From the NCBI RefSeq assembly GCF_011684115.1, contig NZ_JAADJV010000001.1, positions 1,798,001-1,862,000 of the forward strand: DNA of 64,000 nucleotides. The letters are read 5' to 3'. Shown here one piece after another: positions 57,337 to 63,758 of the stretch. The translations under genes were made by a program, and so were the position numbers. Position 1 is the first letter of the stretch. Every line of letters starts with the position of its first letter. The stretch comes from Rahnella aceris (GTDB lineage Bacteria > Pseudomonadota > Gammaproteobacteria > Enterobacterales > Enterobacteriaceae). The notes beneath the pieces are model-generated. The model was not told where the DNA came from. It did no database searches and saw nothing but the letters and a program-made list of their open reading frames with translations.

Positions 57337-57774
57337 ATGGTCAGCTTAGCGGAAGAAATCAGTCTTGAGGTATGTGAAGATTCAGATGCAGCGCAATTGC
57401 TGCTAATTGAAGAAGGGCTCAATGAATTTAACGATCTTATGACGGGTATAAACGATCGTAAGCCACTGTCTGTATTGGTCAGATCAACCCGCACGGGTAA
57501 GGTACTTGGCGGAATGCAAGGGCGGTCATCGCTGGGACTCCTGTTTATAGATCTTTTTTATCTTCCACCCGAGTTGCGAAAAATGGGGATAGGTTCAGAC
57601 ATCCTTCATCGCTTTGAAGATGAAGGGCGAAAAAGAGGCTGCTCTGCTGCGTTTCTCTATACAATAAGCTTTCAGGCTCCTGATTTTTATAAAAAGTATG
57701 GCTGGGAAGAGTTCGGGCGTATTGACTGTCAACCGGAAGGAACAAGCCGTATTTTTATGAAAAAATCATTATAG
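57337..57774 (+). CDS. GNAT acetyltransferase
   Basis: 145-aa acetyltransferase. The acetyl-CoA site lies in LFYLPPELRKMGIGSDILHRFEDEGRKRGC (motif A, Q/RxxGxG variant) and the C-terminal YTISFQAPDFYKKYGWEEFG is typical of the fold. AAAGGG lies 8 bases before the ATG. The target is unknown. First gene of the repeat-separated accessory series; a full copy of the interspersed repeat follows. Confidence 0.83.
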   Translation: MVSLAEEISLEVCEDSDAAQLLLIEEGLNEFNDLMTGINDRKPLSVLVRSTRTGKVLGGMQGRSSLGLLFIDLFYLPPELRKMGIGSDILHRFEDEGRKRGCSAAFLYTISFQAPDFYKKYGWEEFGRIDCQPEGTSRIFMKKSL

Positions 57775-57850
57775 GACATCTTAAATTTTGGCAAATATAA
57801 CCAGGGGTAGTGAGTTCCCCAATATCATCTTGTTGATGAGTATTTACTCG

Positions 57851-57924
57851 CGCTCTGCCCATTTCTGTCACATAGCAGCCTCCACGCAGACGGACTGTCC
57901 GCTGTGAGCGGGGAGCGGACGTTT
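57851..57924 (+). repeat. Interspersed accessory-zone repeat, copy 1
   Basis: Near-complete copy: left part GCTCTGCCC...TGTCACATAGCAGCC, centre ACGCAGACGGACTGTCC, right end GCTGTGAGCGGGGAGCGGAC. The right-end motif recurs in copies 2, 3, 4, 7 and 8. Confidence 0.75.
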
Positions 57925-58046
57925 ACTGAGGACTACTAAATATTTTCATCATTTTAAACATAACATCCCTGTTGTGAATCTGAAGGATTTTGGTTATAAA
58001 AACAGCAAGATAACTCATTGAATGAATCAAAAACTCAGGAGACATT

Positions 58047-58577
58047 TTGCCGATAACTACCTCTCGACTGCATCTTCGCCCTGTAATCAACTCAGACGGA
58101 GATGACCTTTTCAGAATTTATGGCGACCCTGCCACAAATACGTTTAATCCTGTAGGACCGTATCCTGATATTGATTATGCTCGTGATGTCTTGGCTCGAT
58201 GGCTTAAACACTGGGAAGATTACGGTTTCGGAAACTGGGCTATCTCGTTAAAAGATAATCCTGAAAGGATTATCGGTTTTGGCGGGCTAAACATCCGCAG
58301 TTATGCCGATATTTCTATCAATAACTTGGGATATCGTTTCTCCACTGAGTCATGGGGAAAAGGCCTGGCGACAGAGTTTGCTAACTATGCGGTCAGCTAT
58401 GGGTTTAATGAACTCAAACTGCCTGATATATCTGCCACAGTAAGAGCAAATCACCTGGCGTCACAGAAAGTCCTAACGAATGCCGGACTAAGGTATGTAC
58501 GTGACATTCATGATGTGGAAAATGCTCCAGCCAGCATGCTGTTTACACTGACCTATGCCGAATGGCACAAACAATAA
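58047..58577 (+). CDS. GNAT acetyltransferase, RimJ/RimL type
   Basis: 176-aa protein: TTSRLHLRPVINSDGDDLFRIYGDPATNTF at the N-terminus, acetyl-CoA region LGYRFSTESWGKGLATEFANYAVSYGF, and VRANHLASQKVLTNAGLRYV. The start appears to be TTG 58047 with AGGAG 6 bases upstream; no ATG is available in frame near the domain start. Its TAA overlaps the ATG of the following frameshifted gene. Confidence 0.85.
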   Translation: MPITTSRLHLRPVINSDGDDLFRIYGDPATNTFNPVGPYPDIDYARDVLARWLKHWEDYGFGNWAISLKDNPERIIGFGGLNIRSYADISINNLGYRFSTESWGKGLATEFANYAVSYGFNELKLPDISATVRANHLASQKVLTNAGLRYVRDIHDVENAPASMLFTLTYAEWHKQ

Positions 58578-58794
58578 TGTTGATTTACAACGTATTGGGA
58601 CGACACATTGGGATCAAGCGCGAAGATGATCGCTGCTGATATTTCGCGCAGACCTGACAGAGCGAAAACTTTCCCGACTTTACAATATTACTATTCCGGA
58701 CAGTATGGCAGAAGACGAGATCATTGGCTGTCTGGGCGATATTTTCCATGAAGCAGCAACAGAGCGTCATCCTGATGTGATACGTGTTGAATAG
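58577..58794 (+). pseudogene. Frameshifted paralogue of the small gene at 62047
   Basis: Starts MLIYNVLGRHIGIKREDDRC then hits a stop. Restoring one G at about 58637 (CGCTG-CTG versus CGCTGGCTG in the intact paralogue) gives RWLIFRADLTERKLSRLYN and a full frame to TAG 58792, ending EAATERHPDVIRVE. That is parallel to the intact 72-aa protein. Either a pseudogene or a sequencing error. Confidence 0.85.
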
Positions 58795-58846
58795 CAATCT
58801 GTCAGGCTCACCCTCCCTAATACAACCGTTTTACCATAAGTCCTTC

Positions 58847-58914
58847 AACTTCCGCTCATGTAACAAAGCCGCCCGAAGGTGCGGACAGACTGCTATGAGC
58901 GAGGAGCGGAAGTT
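58847..58914. repeat. Interspersed accessory-zone repeat, copy 2 (best-preserved palindrome)
   Basis: A 68-bp element with perfect 11-bp terminal inverted repeats AACTTCCGCTC (58847-58857) and GAGCGGAAGTT (58904-58914). Internal blocks are GCCGCCCGAAGG and GACAGACTGCTATGAGCG. Confidence 0.85.
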
Positions 58915-58988
58915 CAGAATAGTCATCGCCATTGATAATGCTCTACTCACCTTCCCGTGTGTTAACCGACAGAGAGCGAGGCCGGCGC

Positions 58989-59483
58989 TCAAGCCTTCCC
59001 CTTAGAAGATATCGGCATGCCCATTTCAAGCGCACGCACCTCAAAACCAAACTCCTCATACAAGCGGATTGCTGCCTTGTTGAAATGCCAAACAGCCAGT
59101 CGGAGTTCCTGCGCGTTACGTGCCAGAGCCCATTCACGCACTCTGTTCATCAATACTTTACCCACTCCTTGCCCTCTGTATATTTCAAGAACACATATTG
59201 AGCAAATCCTACAACCAGGGACTGGCTTCAGAAGTGGACTTGTTGGTATTGATATGTTCGCTGCAATAAACCCGATGGGAAGAGAGTTATGCCGGGCTAT
59301 AAACGCAACATGATCATCAGTTTCAATAAATTCCATCCAATGGGGTTCATCTGCTCCCTCATTCAAAGTCACATCAGCATAAATATCTGGGCGCGCTTTA
59401 TGATAGATGATATTGAGCTCGCGAGCCAAATCACTAATGATCGCAAGATCAGAACGTATTGCTTCTCGGATACTGAGTTCCAT
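58989..59483 (-). CDS. GNAT acetyltransferase
   Basis: About 164 aa with a complete GNAT fold: LSIREAIRSDLAIISDLARELN, ICSICVLEIYRGQGVGKVLMNRVREWALARNAQELRLAVWHFNKAAIRLYEEFGFEV. RGQGVG is the acetyl-CoA loop. The start is uncertain: ATG 59483 fits the domain, but a GGAG lies 15 bases upstream and TTG starts at 59489 or 59504 are possible. Transcribed against its neighbours. Target unknown. Confidence 0.83.
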   Translation of the reverse strand: MELSIREAIRSDLAIISDLARELNIIYHKARPDIYADVTLNEGADEPHWMEFIETDDHVAFIARHNSLPIGFIAANISIPTSPLLKPVPGCRICSICVLEIYRGQGVGKVLMNRVREWALARNAQELRLAVWHFNKAAIRLYEEFGFEVRALEMGMPISSKGKA

Positions 59484-59571
59484 ATCCAAATTTTTTATCT
59501 CCAATGAGGATCCTCGACCGAGCCTGTCAGCCAGTCGGATTAATTATAAAATCAGTTACGACGAGGATGCA

Positions 59572-59847
59572 TTACAGAAAATTTGCACTTTTCGTTGAGT
59601 CCTGTGGACCTGGATTGCATTGTTCTTTTGTTCCTGGGAGATAAAAAGTGCCATTCTCAGCAGGATCCGTTCCTCCTGGGCATCCTGCCCTACCTGGTGA
59701 ATTATCTGAACTGCCGCCGTCAGAGCCCCTCCCTCCGTCTGCACCTGGTTTACCAGGTTGTGACATAGACCCACCGTTTCCACCATCCGCAGCACCCACA
59801 GAAAAAGCGACAAACGCGAAAATACACACAAAAAAGTGTTTATCCAT
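59572..59847 (-). CDS. Small secreted glycine-rich protein
   Basis: 91-aa ORF with a convincing Sec signal peptide (MDKHFFVCIFAFVAFSVGA, cleavage after residue 19). The mature part is rich in Gly, Pro, Ser and Asp (DGGNGGSMSQPGKPGADGG...SPGRAGCPGGTDP) with two cysteines (C56, C77). GGAG lies 9 bases before the ATG at 59847. I recognise no family. The composition is low-complexity, so a chance ORF cannot be fully excluded, but start signal and leader together favour a gene. Confidence 0.6.
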   Translation of the reverse strand: MDKHFFVCIFAFVAFSVGAADGGNGGSMSQPGKPGADGGRGSDGGSSDNSPGRAGCPGGTDPAENGTFYLPGTKEQCNPGPQDSTKSANFL

Positions 59848-59948
59848 ATATGCATCTCCATTATTGAATAGACTCATGCTGACCACATGAATTTTCTAAA
59901 ATATCCGTTGAATCTGCTCTCATCAATTAAAATATCGTGATGTAAATA

Positions 59949-60014
59949 ATGTCCGCTGTTGGCACGCAGCAGACAAACACGTGACGCTGAAGGTCTGCTA
60001 TGAGCGGGGGCCTG
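59949..60014 (+). repeat. Interspersed accessory-zone repeat, copy 3
   Basis: ATGTCCGCTGTTGGCAC at the left, then GGTCTGCTATGAGCGGGGG at the right, with a diverged tail. It lies in a 349-base gap (59848-60196). The rest of the gap has a short open stretch (60020-60115) ending NFD-stop that I cannot assign. Confidence 0.7.
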
Positions 60015-60196
60015 ATATCGTGCCCAAAAAGGTAGGAAAGTCATTTACCCAACACGAATCTGACTTCACTATGCAACTTGTTAAGGACATGATCATTGCT
60101 AAGAATTTTGATTAACCATTTTGTTTGAGTGGATATGCAAGTCATTACTTGTTATAACTCTTTGAGATCAGGCTAAAATGTAAAAGGTCAGAAAGG

Positions 60197-60466
60197 ATGA
60201 ACAATACTAATTGGACTTGGGAAACACATTTCAATATAGACAGCTCAGTACTTCTTAAAATTGTGGTGGTAGTACTTCTTTTAGTTTGGGGTTGTGCTGA
60301 GCTGCGGAAAAGAAGGAAAAAAAAACCAAATTTAGAAGCTTCAATCTCAAAAGCCAACGCCAGAGAACGCCACGAATGGCGCTATATAAGATATCCATTT
60401 AAGGTGCTACAGATTGCATTCACTCTGTATATTTTATGGTCAGTCATTCACTACCTTTTAACATAA
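60197..60466 (+). CDS. Small membrane protein of unknown function
   Basis: 89-aa protein with two predicted transmembrane segments: SVLLKIVVVVLLLVWGCAEL (about 17-36) and VLQIAFTLYILWSVIHYLL (about 70-88). A strongly basic stretch RKRRKKKP lies between them. AAAGG precedes the ATG by 9 bases. No family recognised. Confidence 0.65.
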   Translation: MNNTNWTWETHFNIDSSVLLKIVVVVLLLVWGCAELRKRRKKKPNLEASISKANARERHEWRYIRYPFKVLQIAFTLYILWSVIHYLLT

Positions 60467-60594
60467 ATCCTAAACTATTTTTCATCATAGACTTAATCCT
60501 ATGGCTGATAACTTTTGATTTACTCTGTCCGCTTCTGAAAAAGAGTCGAGCACACCTTTTCCAACCCATTGATATATTATCAGCTTTAGTAAAA

Positions 60595-60650
60595 TCGCTC
60601 TGCAGCCCTAGAAAGACCACCGGCAGCTATGGGCGAAGAGCAGACTTTGA
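60595..60650 (+). repeat. Interspersed accessory-zone repeat, copy 4
   Basis: Diverged copy: CGCTCTGCAGCCC at the left, GGCAGCTATGGGCGAAGAGC at the right. It lies in the 294-base gap between the small membrane protein and the NUDIX gene; a small ORF reading through it (60436-60687) is probably not a gene. Confidence 0.65.
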
Positions 60651-60760
60651 ATGCGGTTATAGCAGCAAGAAAATACCGCTCTATTAGGCCATGAAGGCTG
60701 AAAATTATGGTTATATATAAATTCAAAAGTCAGGGTTAATACTTTATTTAAGGGGGATTT

Positions 60761-61201
60761 GTGCGAACTCGTCCATCATCTCGGTTAATAGTTCTTTCGC
60801 CTGAAAATCACGTCTTGCTCTTTAACTTCTGCCATAAAGATGATGCTTTGAGCGGCAAGAAATACTGGGCAACTCCAGGTGGAGGACTTGAACACAATGA
60901 ATCTTTCGAGCAGGCTGCTTTACGCGAATTACTTGAAGAAACGGGGCTGATAAGAACAGATGCAGGACCGCAGATAGCATCCAGAACCTTCACAATGATG
61001 CTACCAGGTGGAGAGACTGTTCTTGCTGAAGAGCATTTCTTTATTATTAATACAAATAAATCAGATATTGATCGCTCAAGGTGGAGTAGCAACGAAAAAA
61101 ATGTTATTCGCGATCATTACTGGTGGACAATAGAAGAGCTCAGACATACCGATGAAATAATCTTCCCACTCGATTTGATCATTAACATACTTGAAAGCTA
61201 G
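60761..61201 (+). CDS. NUDIX hydrolase
   Basis: 146-aa protein containing a full NUDIX box GGGLEHNESFEQAALRELLEETGLI (about residues 40-64) with the conserved REL-EE-G residues. Hydrolyses a nucleoside-diphosphate-linked compound; substrate unknown. The start is GTG 60761, a few bases after AGGGGGA. Preceded and followed by repeat copies. Confidence 0.88.
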   Translation: MRTRPSSRLIVLSPENHVLLFNFCHKDDALSGKKYWATPGGGLEHNESFEQAALRELLEETGLIRTDAGPQIASRTFTMMLPGGETVLAEEHFFIINTNKSDIDRSRWSSNEKNVIRDHYWWTIEELRHTDEIIFPLDLIINILES

Positions 61202-61243
61202 TTAACCGACTCCCTAGTATTTAATGTATCGAAAATACCTTGA

Positions 61244-61277
61244 TTTCCGCCTCTGGCACAGGGCTGCTGTCGCAGCC
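61244..61277 (+). repeat. Interspersed accessory-zone repeat, copy 5 (left half only)
   Basis: TTTCCGCCTCTGGCACA matches the left ends of copies 6 and 8, then runs into a GGGCTGC/GCAGCCC hairpin (GGGCTGC-TGTC-GCAGCCC). The usual right end is missing. Confidence 0.5.
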
Positions 61278-61436
61278 CCTGATAGCCTCAAACCTCGAGT
61301 GATTCATGTGCCTTGAACAAAGAGAGAGCTGTTTACAGGGACTTCCCCTTTCGTGCCAGGAAGTACATAATTGATTGATATTTAAACACCACATGGCGTC
61401 TTTATGGATCTCTTCTGAAGTGCGGGGTAACTCTGT

Positions 61437-61991
61437 ATGAATGTACCGCAAACAAAATCTGAATTGCTTTTAGCAATCGATAAAAATTTCAATAAATTAA
61501 TTAGTTATCTTAATGCCATCCCCCCCGAACTCACCTTAGATAACTCAATGGATGGACACTGCAAGGGCACGGAAATGAGTGTTCGCGATCTGGTTTCCTA
61601 TCTGCTCGGGTGGAACACTCTGGTTGTAAAGTGGATCACTTCCGACGGGAAAGGATTGCCTGTTAATTTTCCAGAAACCGGTTTTAAGTGGAATCAACTT
61701 GGGCTTCTGGCGCAAAAATTTTACTCTGATTATAGCGAATTGGATTATAACGCGTTAATTACTGAGCTCGAGGAAGTAAAAGATGAAATAGTGAAACTTA
61801 TTGATGGGCTCACTGATGACGCTTTGTATGCTAAACCATGGTACACAAAATGGACTATGGGGCGAAAGATCTCATTTAACACATCATCTCCCTATGCCAA
61901 TGCTAATGCTAATGCTAATGCTAATGCTAATGCTAATGCTAATGGCAGATTAAGGAAATGGGCGAAAAATAATAGTATCAGCTTAAAATAA
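61437..61991 (+). CDS. ClbS/DfsB-like (DinB-fold) protein with an (Ala-Asn)8 tract
   Basis: 184-aa four-helix-bundle protein of the ClbS/DfsB (DUF1706) family, whose founding member protects colibactin producers. Family motifs: VPQTKSELLLAIDKNFNKL, MSVRDLVSYLLGWNTLVVKW, and the C-terminal FNTSSPYANA...RLRKWAK. Normally YANARxRLRKW is continuous; here eight consecutive Ala-Asn pairs, encoded by GCCAAT and seven GCTAAT units (61896-61943), are inserted. The repeat keeps frame for any copy number. Weak ribosome binding site. Flanked by repeat copies. Confidence 0.82.
   Translation: MNVPQTKSELLLAIDKNFNKLISYLNAIPPELTLDNSMDGHCKGTEMSVRDLVSYLLGWNTLVVKWITSDGKGLPVNFPETGFKWNQLGLLAQKFYSDYSELDYNALITELEEVKDEIVKLIDGLTDDALYAKPWYTKWTMGRKISFNTSSPYANANANANANANANANGRLRKWAKNNSISLK
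61896..61943 (+). repeat. In-frame hexanucleotide microsatellite (GCTAAT)
   Basis: One GCCAAT and seven perfect GCTAAT units in tandem inside the ClbS/DfsB-like gene, encoding Ala-Asn pairs. Confidence 0.97.
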
Positions 61992-62046
61992 AAAAACTCT
62001 GTGAATTTGTCACCTTTACTTTGATGAAAATGCCAGGAGATTAATA

Positions 62047-62265
62047 ATGCTAATCTACAACGTTTTTGGACGACACCTTGGGATCAAACGTGAGGGGGAG
62101 CGCTGGCTGGTATTCCGCGCAGACCTGACAGAACGAAAATTTTCCCGGCTTTACGACATCGCAATTCCGAACGATCTGACAGAGGCAGAAATTCCAGGTT
62201 GGCTTGATGACATTTTACATGAGGCTGCAACAGAGCGTCATCCGGAGGTGAAGCGTGTCGAATAA
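62047..62265 (+). CDS. Small conserved protein of unknown function
   Basis: 72-aa protein MLIYNVFGRHLGIKREGERW..., with no signal peptide or membrane segment, and mixed acidic/basic composition. AGGAG lies 7 bases before the ATG. A frameshifted paralogue is at 58577-58794 in the same zone, conserved enough at protein level to support that this is a real gene. I do not recognise its function. Confidence 0.8.
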   Translation: MLIYNVFGRHLGIKREGERWLVFRADLTERKFSRLYDIAIPNDLTEAEIPGWLDDILHEAATERHPEVKRVE

Positions 62266-62388
62266 GAAATCTGGCTTGCATACGTAAGTATCCCGCTTAA
62301 CCGGAGCATTCACTAATAGAGATATTTTGTCACGCCATCCGGACACCGCCTCCTCACCATTGACAACTAATACGCTGTGCTGCTTGTC

Positions 62389-62421
62389 ATGTCCGCCTCC
62401 GGCACAGTGAGAAGCGGACAT
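62389..62421. repeat. Interspersed accessory-zone repeat, copy 6 (short form)
   Basis: A 33-bp internal-deletion form: ATGTCCGC (62389-62396) and GCGGACAT (62414-62421) are perfect inverted ends around CTCCGGCACAGTGAGAA. It keeps the left TCCGGCACA and the right GTGAG...AGCGGACAT of the longer copies. Confidence 0.75.
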
Positions 62422-62513
62422 CGTTTTTCGGTCAGGATACCTGCTATGATAAATTTTTGATGAAAAGGCATTCAATTGATAGAAATCGGCGAAGGTAATA
62501 AAAGGGAGGTGTG

Positions 62514-62774
62514 ATGTTTACCCCAGAGTTTATTAATGATGAACATGGAGAGTTTCTACTTGTAGCCAGCCACAGCCTCGCATCCCCGGAATCTATAAAA
62601 CTCAGTATTGCGTACAATATTGCCAGAATATCTTACGGACTATCACAGCTTCCATCGCACATTCGAACTTGCCGGGTCGTCTATGATATTAGAGGACAAT
62701 CAATCCCTGACCAGGTCCTGGCCCAGGTCAGACAAGCGTTTGAGCAGGCAGCCATTGTGGAGTTTAAATGCTGA
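62514..62774 (+). CDS. Small protein of unknown function, first of an overlapping pair
   Basis: 86-aa protein MFTPEFINDEHGEFLLVASHSLAS...VVYDIRGQSIPDQVLAQVRQAFEQAAIVEFKC. The alternating VVYDIRGQ strand and following helix look like a small alpha/beta fold. AGGGAGG precedes ATG 62514. Its last codons overlap the next gene. The pairing resembles toxin-immunity or toxin-antitoxin layouts, or the detached C-terminus of a polymorphic toxin, but I cannot name a family. Confidence 0.65.
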   Translation: MFTPEFINDEHGEFLLVASHSLASPESIKLSIAYNIARISYGLSQLPSHIRTCRVVYDIRGQSIPDQVLAQVRQAFEQAAIVEFKC

Positions 62775-63010
62775 TGGGACTTCAGTTAATTGTAAAAGCA
62801 GAGCGTAAGAAGATAGAAAAATCGTTGGGGTCACTTACATCAGAATGTGAAATATTCCCGGTCGCTGAAGACCTTTTCGGCATTTCAATTCCAGAGCGAA
62901 TTCTCTCATCCGTGGGTGAAGATGTTGTTCTACAGAAACTTGAACAACTCAAGCGTTTTGACCTTTGGCAGGGGGCCTGGCAAGAACCCAAGCGACGTTG
63001 GCTTTGGTGA
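62768..63010 (+). CDS. Small protein of unknown function, second of an overlapping pair
   Basis: 80-aa protein MLMGLQLIVKAERKKIEKSLGSL...EDVVLQKLEQLKRFDLWQGAWQEPKRRWLW with an acidic middle and a Trp-rich end. Its ATG overlaps the preceding stop by 7 bases; a second ATG two codons later is an alternative start. Translational coupling suggests it acts with the upstream protein. Family not recognised. Confidence 0.6.
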   Translation: MLMGLQLIVKAERKKIEKSLGSLTSECEIFPVAEDLFGISIPERILSSVGEDVVLQKLEQLKRFDLWQGAWQEPKRRWLW

Positions 63011-63014
63011 GTTT

Positions 63015-63040
63015 CAGCTTTGAGCGGGGAGCTGACATTG
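63015..63040 (+). repeat. Interspersed accessory-zone repeat, copy 7 (right half)
   Basis: CAGCTTTGAGCGGGGAGCTG followed by ACATTG, matching the right ends of copies 1 and 2. It starts five bases after the preceding stop codon. Confidence 0.6.
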
Positions 63041-63103
63041 GCTTTTCATGCCTGTAAGAGATACCCACCGGGCTGATGGTTTTTTAGCGTGTCATTGCCA
63101 AAA

Positions 63104-63460
63104 TTATACCGCACCCGCCTCTGGTGTTCCCTGATGGAAAGCCAACTCCCATTGCCCCTTGTCAGAATACACCCAGCAAGAAGAACGTAGGGATGCTCGG
63201 CTGCCGTCCGAATTAAACGTCTTGTAGTGCAGAATGGCGCAGTACTCTCCCATGCTGATCAGCCGGAAATCACTGCTAAGAATGATCGTTGGACTTAATT
63301 CGCCAGTCAAAGATGCTATCGTCTCCGCGCGGTCAACTATTACACCTGACCGTGTGATTTCCCGAAATTCGGGATGCAATATCTGTTCAAGCCATTTCCG
63401 ATCATTCCGCCGGACACCGTGAAGACTGCATTCAAGTGCTTTCAGCTTTTCCAAGAGCAT
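63104..63460 (-). CDS. NTF2-like / DUF4440 family protein
   Basis: 118-aa protein with the SnoaL/NTF2 cone-shaped fold pattern: LLEKLKALECSLHGVRRNDRKWLEQILHPEFREITRSG, then the strand series SSDFRLISMGEYCAILHYKTF and SSCWVYSDKGQWELAFHQGTP. The ATG at 63460 has GGGGGAG 5 bases upstream; the longer ORF has no binding site. Ligand unknown. Opposite in direction to the preceding pair. Confidence 0.8.
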   Translation of the reverse strand: MLLEKLKALECSLHGVRRNDRKWLEQILHPEFREITRSGVIVDRAETIASLTGELSPTIILSSDFRLISMGEYCAILHYKTFNSDGSRASLRSSCWVYSDKGQWELAFHQGTPEAGAV

Positions 63461-63541
63461 TTTTCTCCCCCTAATTGAACCCTGACAGTTGAATGAATTT
63501 ATCATAATAACCAAGGCTAATCTTTAATGCCCCCGAGAGGT

Positions 63542-63600
63542 AACTTCCGCTTTTGGCACAGGAGTACCAAAGGGCAGCTACAAGCAAAGAGCAGACATTA
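63542..63600 (+). repeat. Interspersed accessory-zone repeat, copy 8
   Basis: AACTTCCGCTTTTGGCACA at the left and GGGCAGCTACAAGCAAAGAG then CAGACATTAA at the right. A full-length but diverged copy. Confidence 0.7.
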
Positions 63601-63758
63601 ATTACCTGCTCAATGAAGGGTCTATTAGCATCAGTGTTGCAATTGAATTAAAAACACCTCCAGACCATCCTGTGTTGAATGAGTCGTCTGCGACAGGTAT
63701 ACCAGCCAGCCCTCTGTATATTTCATGAGGATAAATAGAGGGAAGGCTGTGCTCAGGA

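Noticed and set aside
60020..60115. Short open stretch ending KDMIIAKNFD as a gene fragment
   Set aside because: About 31 codons, GTG start without a clear binding site, partly inside repeat copy 3; no family recognised.
60436..60687. 83-codon ORF after the small membrane protein
   Set aside because: Its C-terminal third is a translation of interspersed repeat copy 4 and it overlaps the preceding gene; too weak to call.
57851..63600. A CRISPR array or an ERIC element as the explanation of the repeats
   Set aside because: Spacing is irregular at 0.4-1.3 kb with genes between copies, and the sequence does not match the ERIC core I remember; no cas genes.
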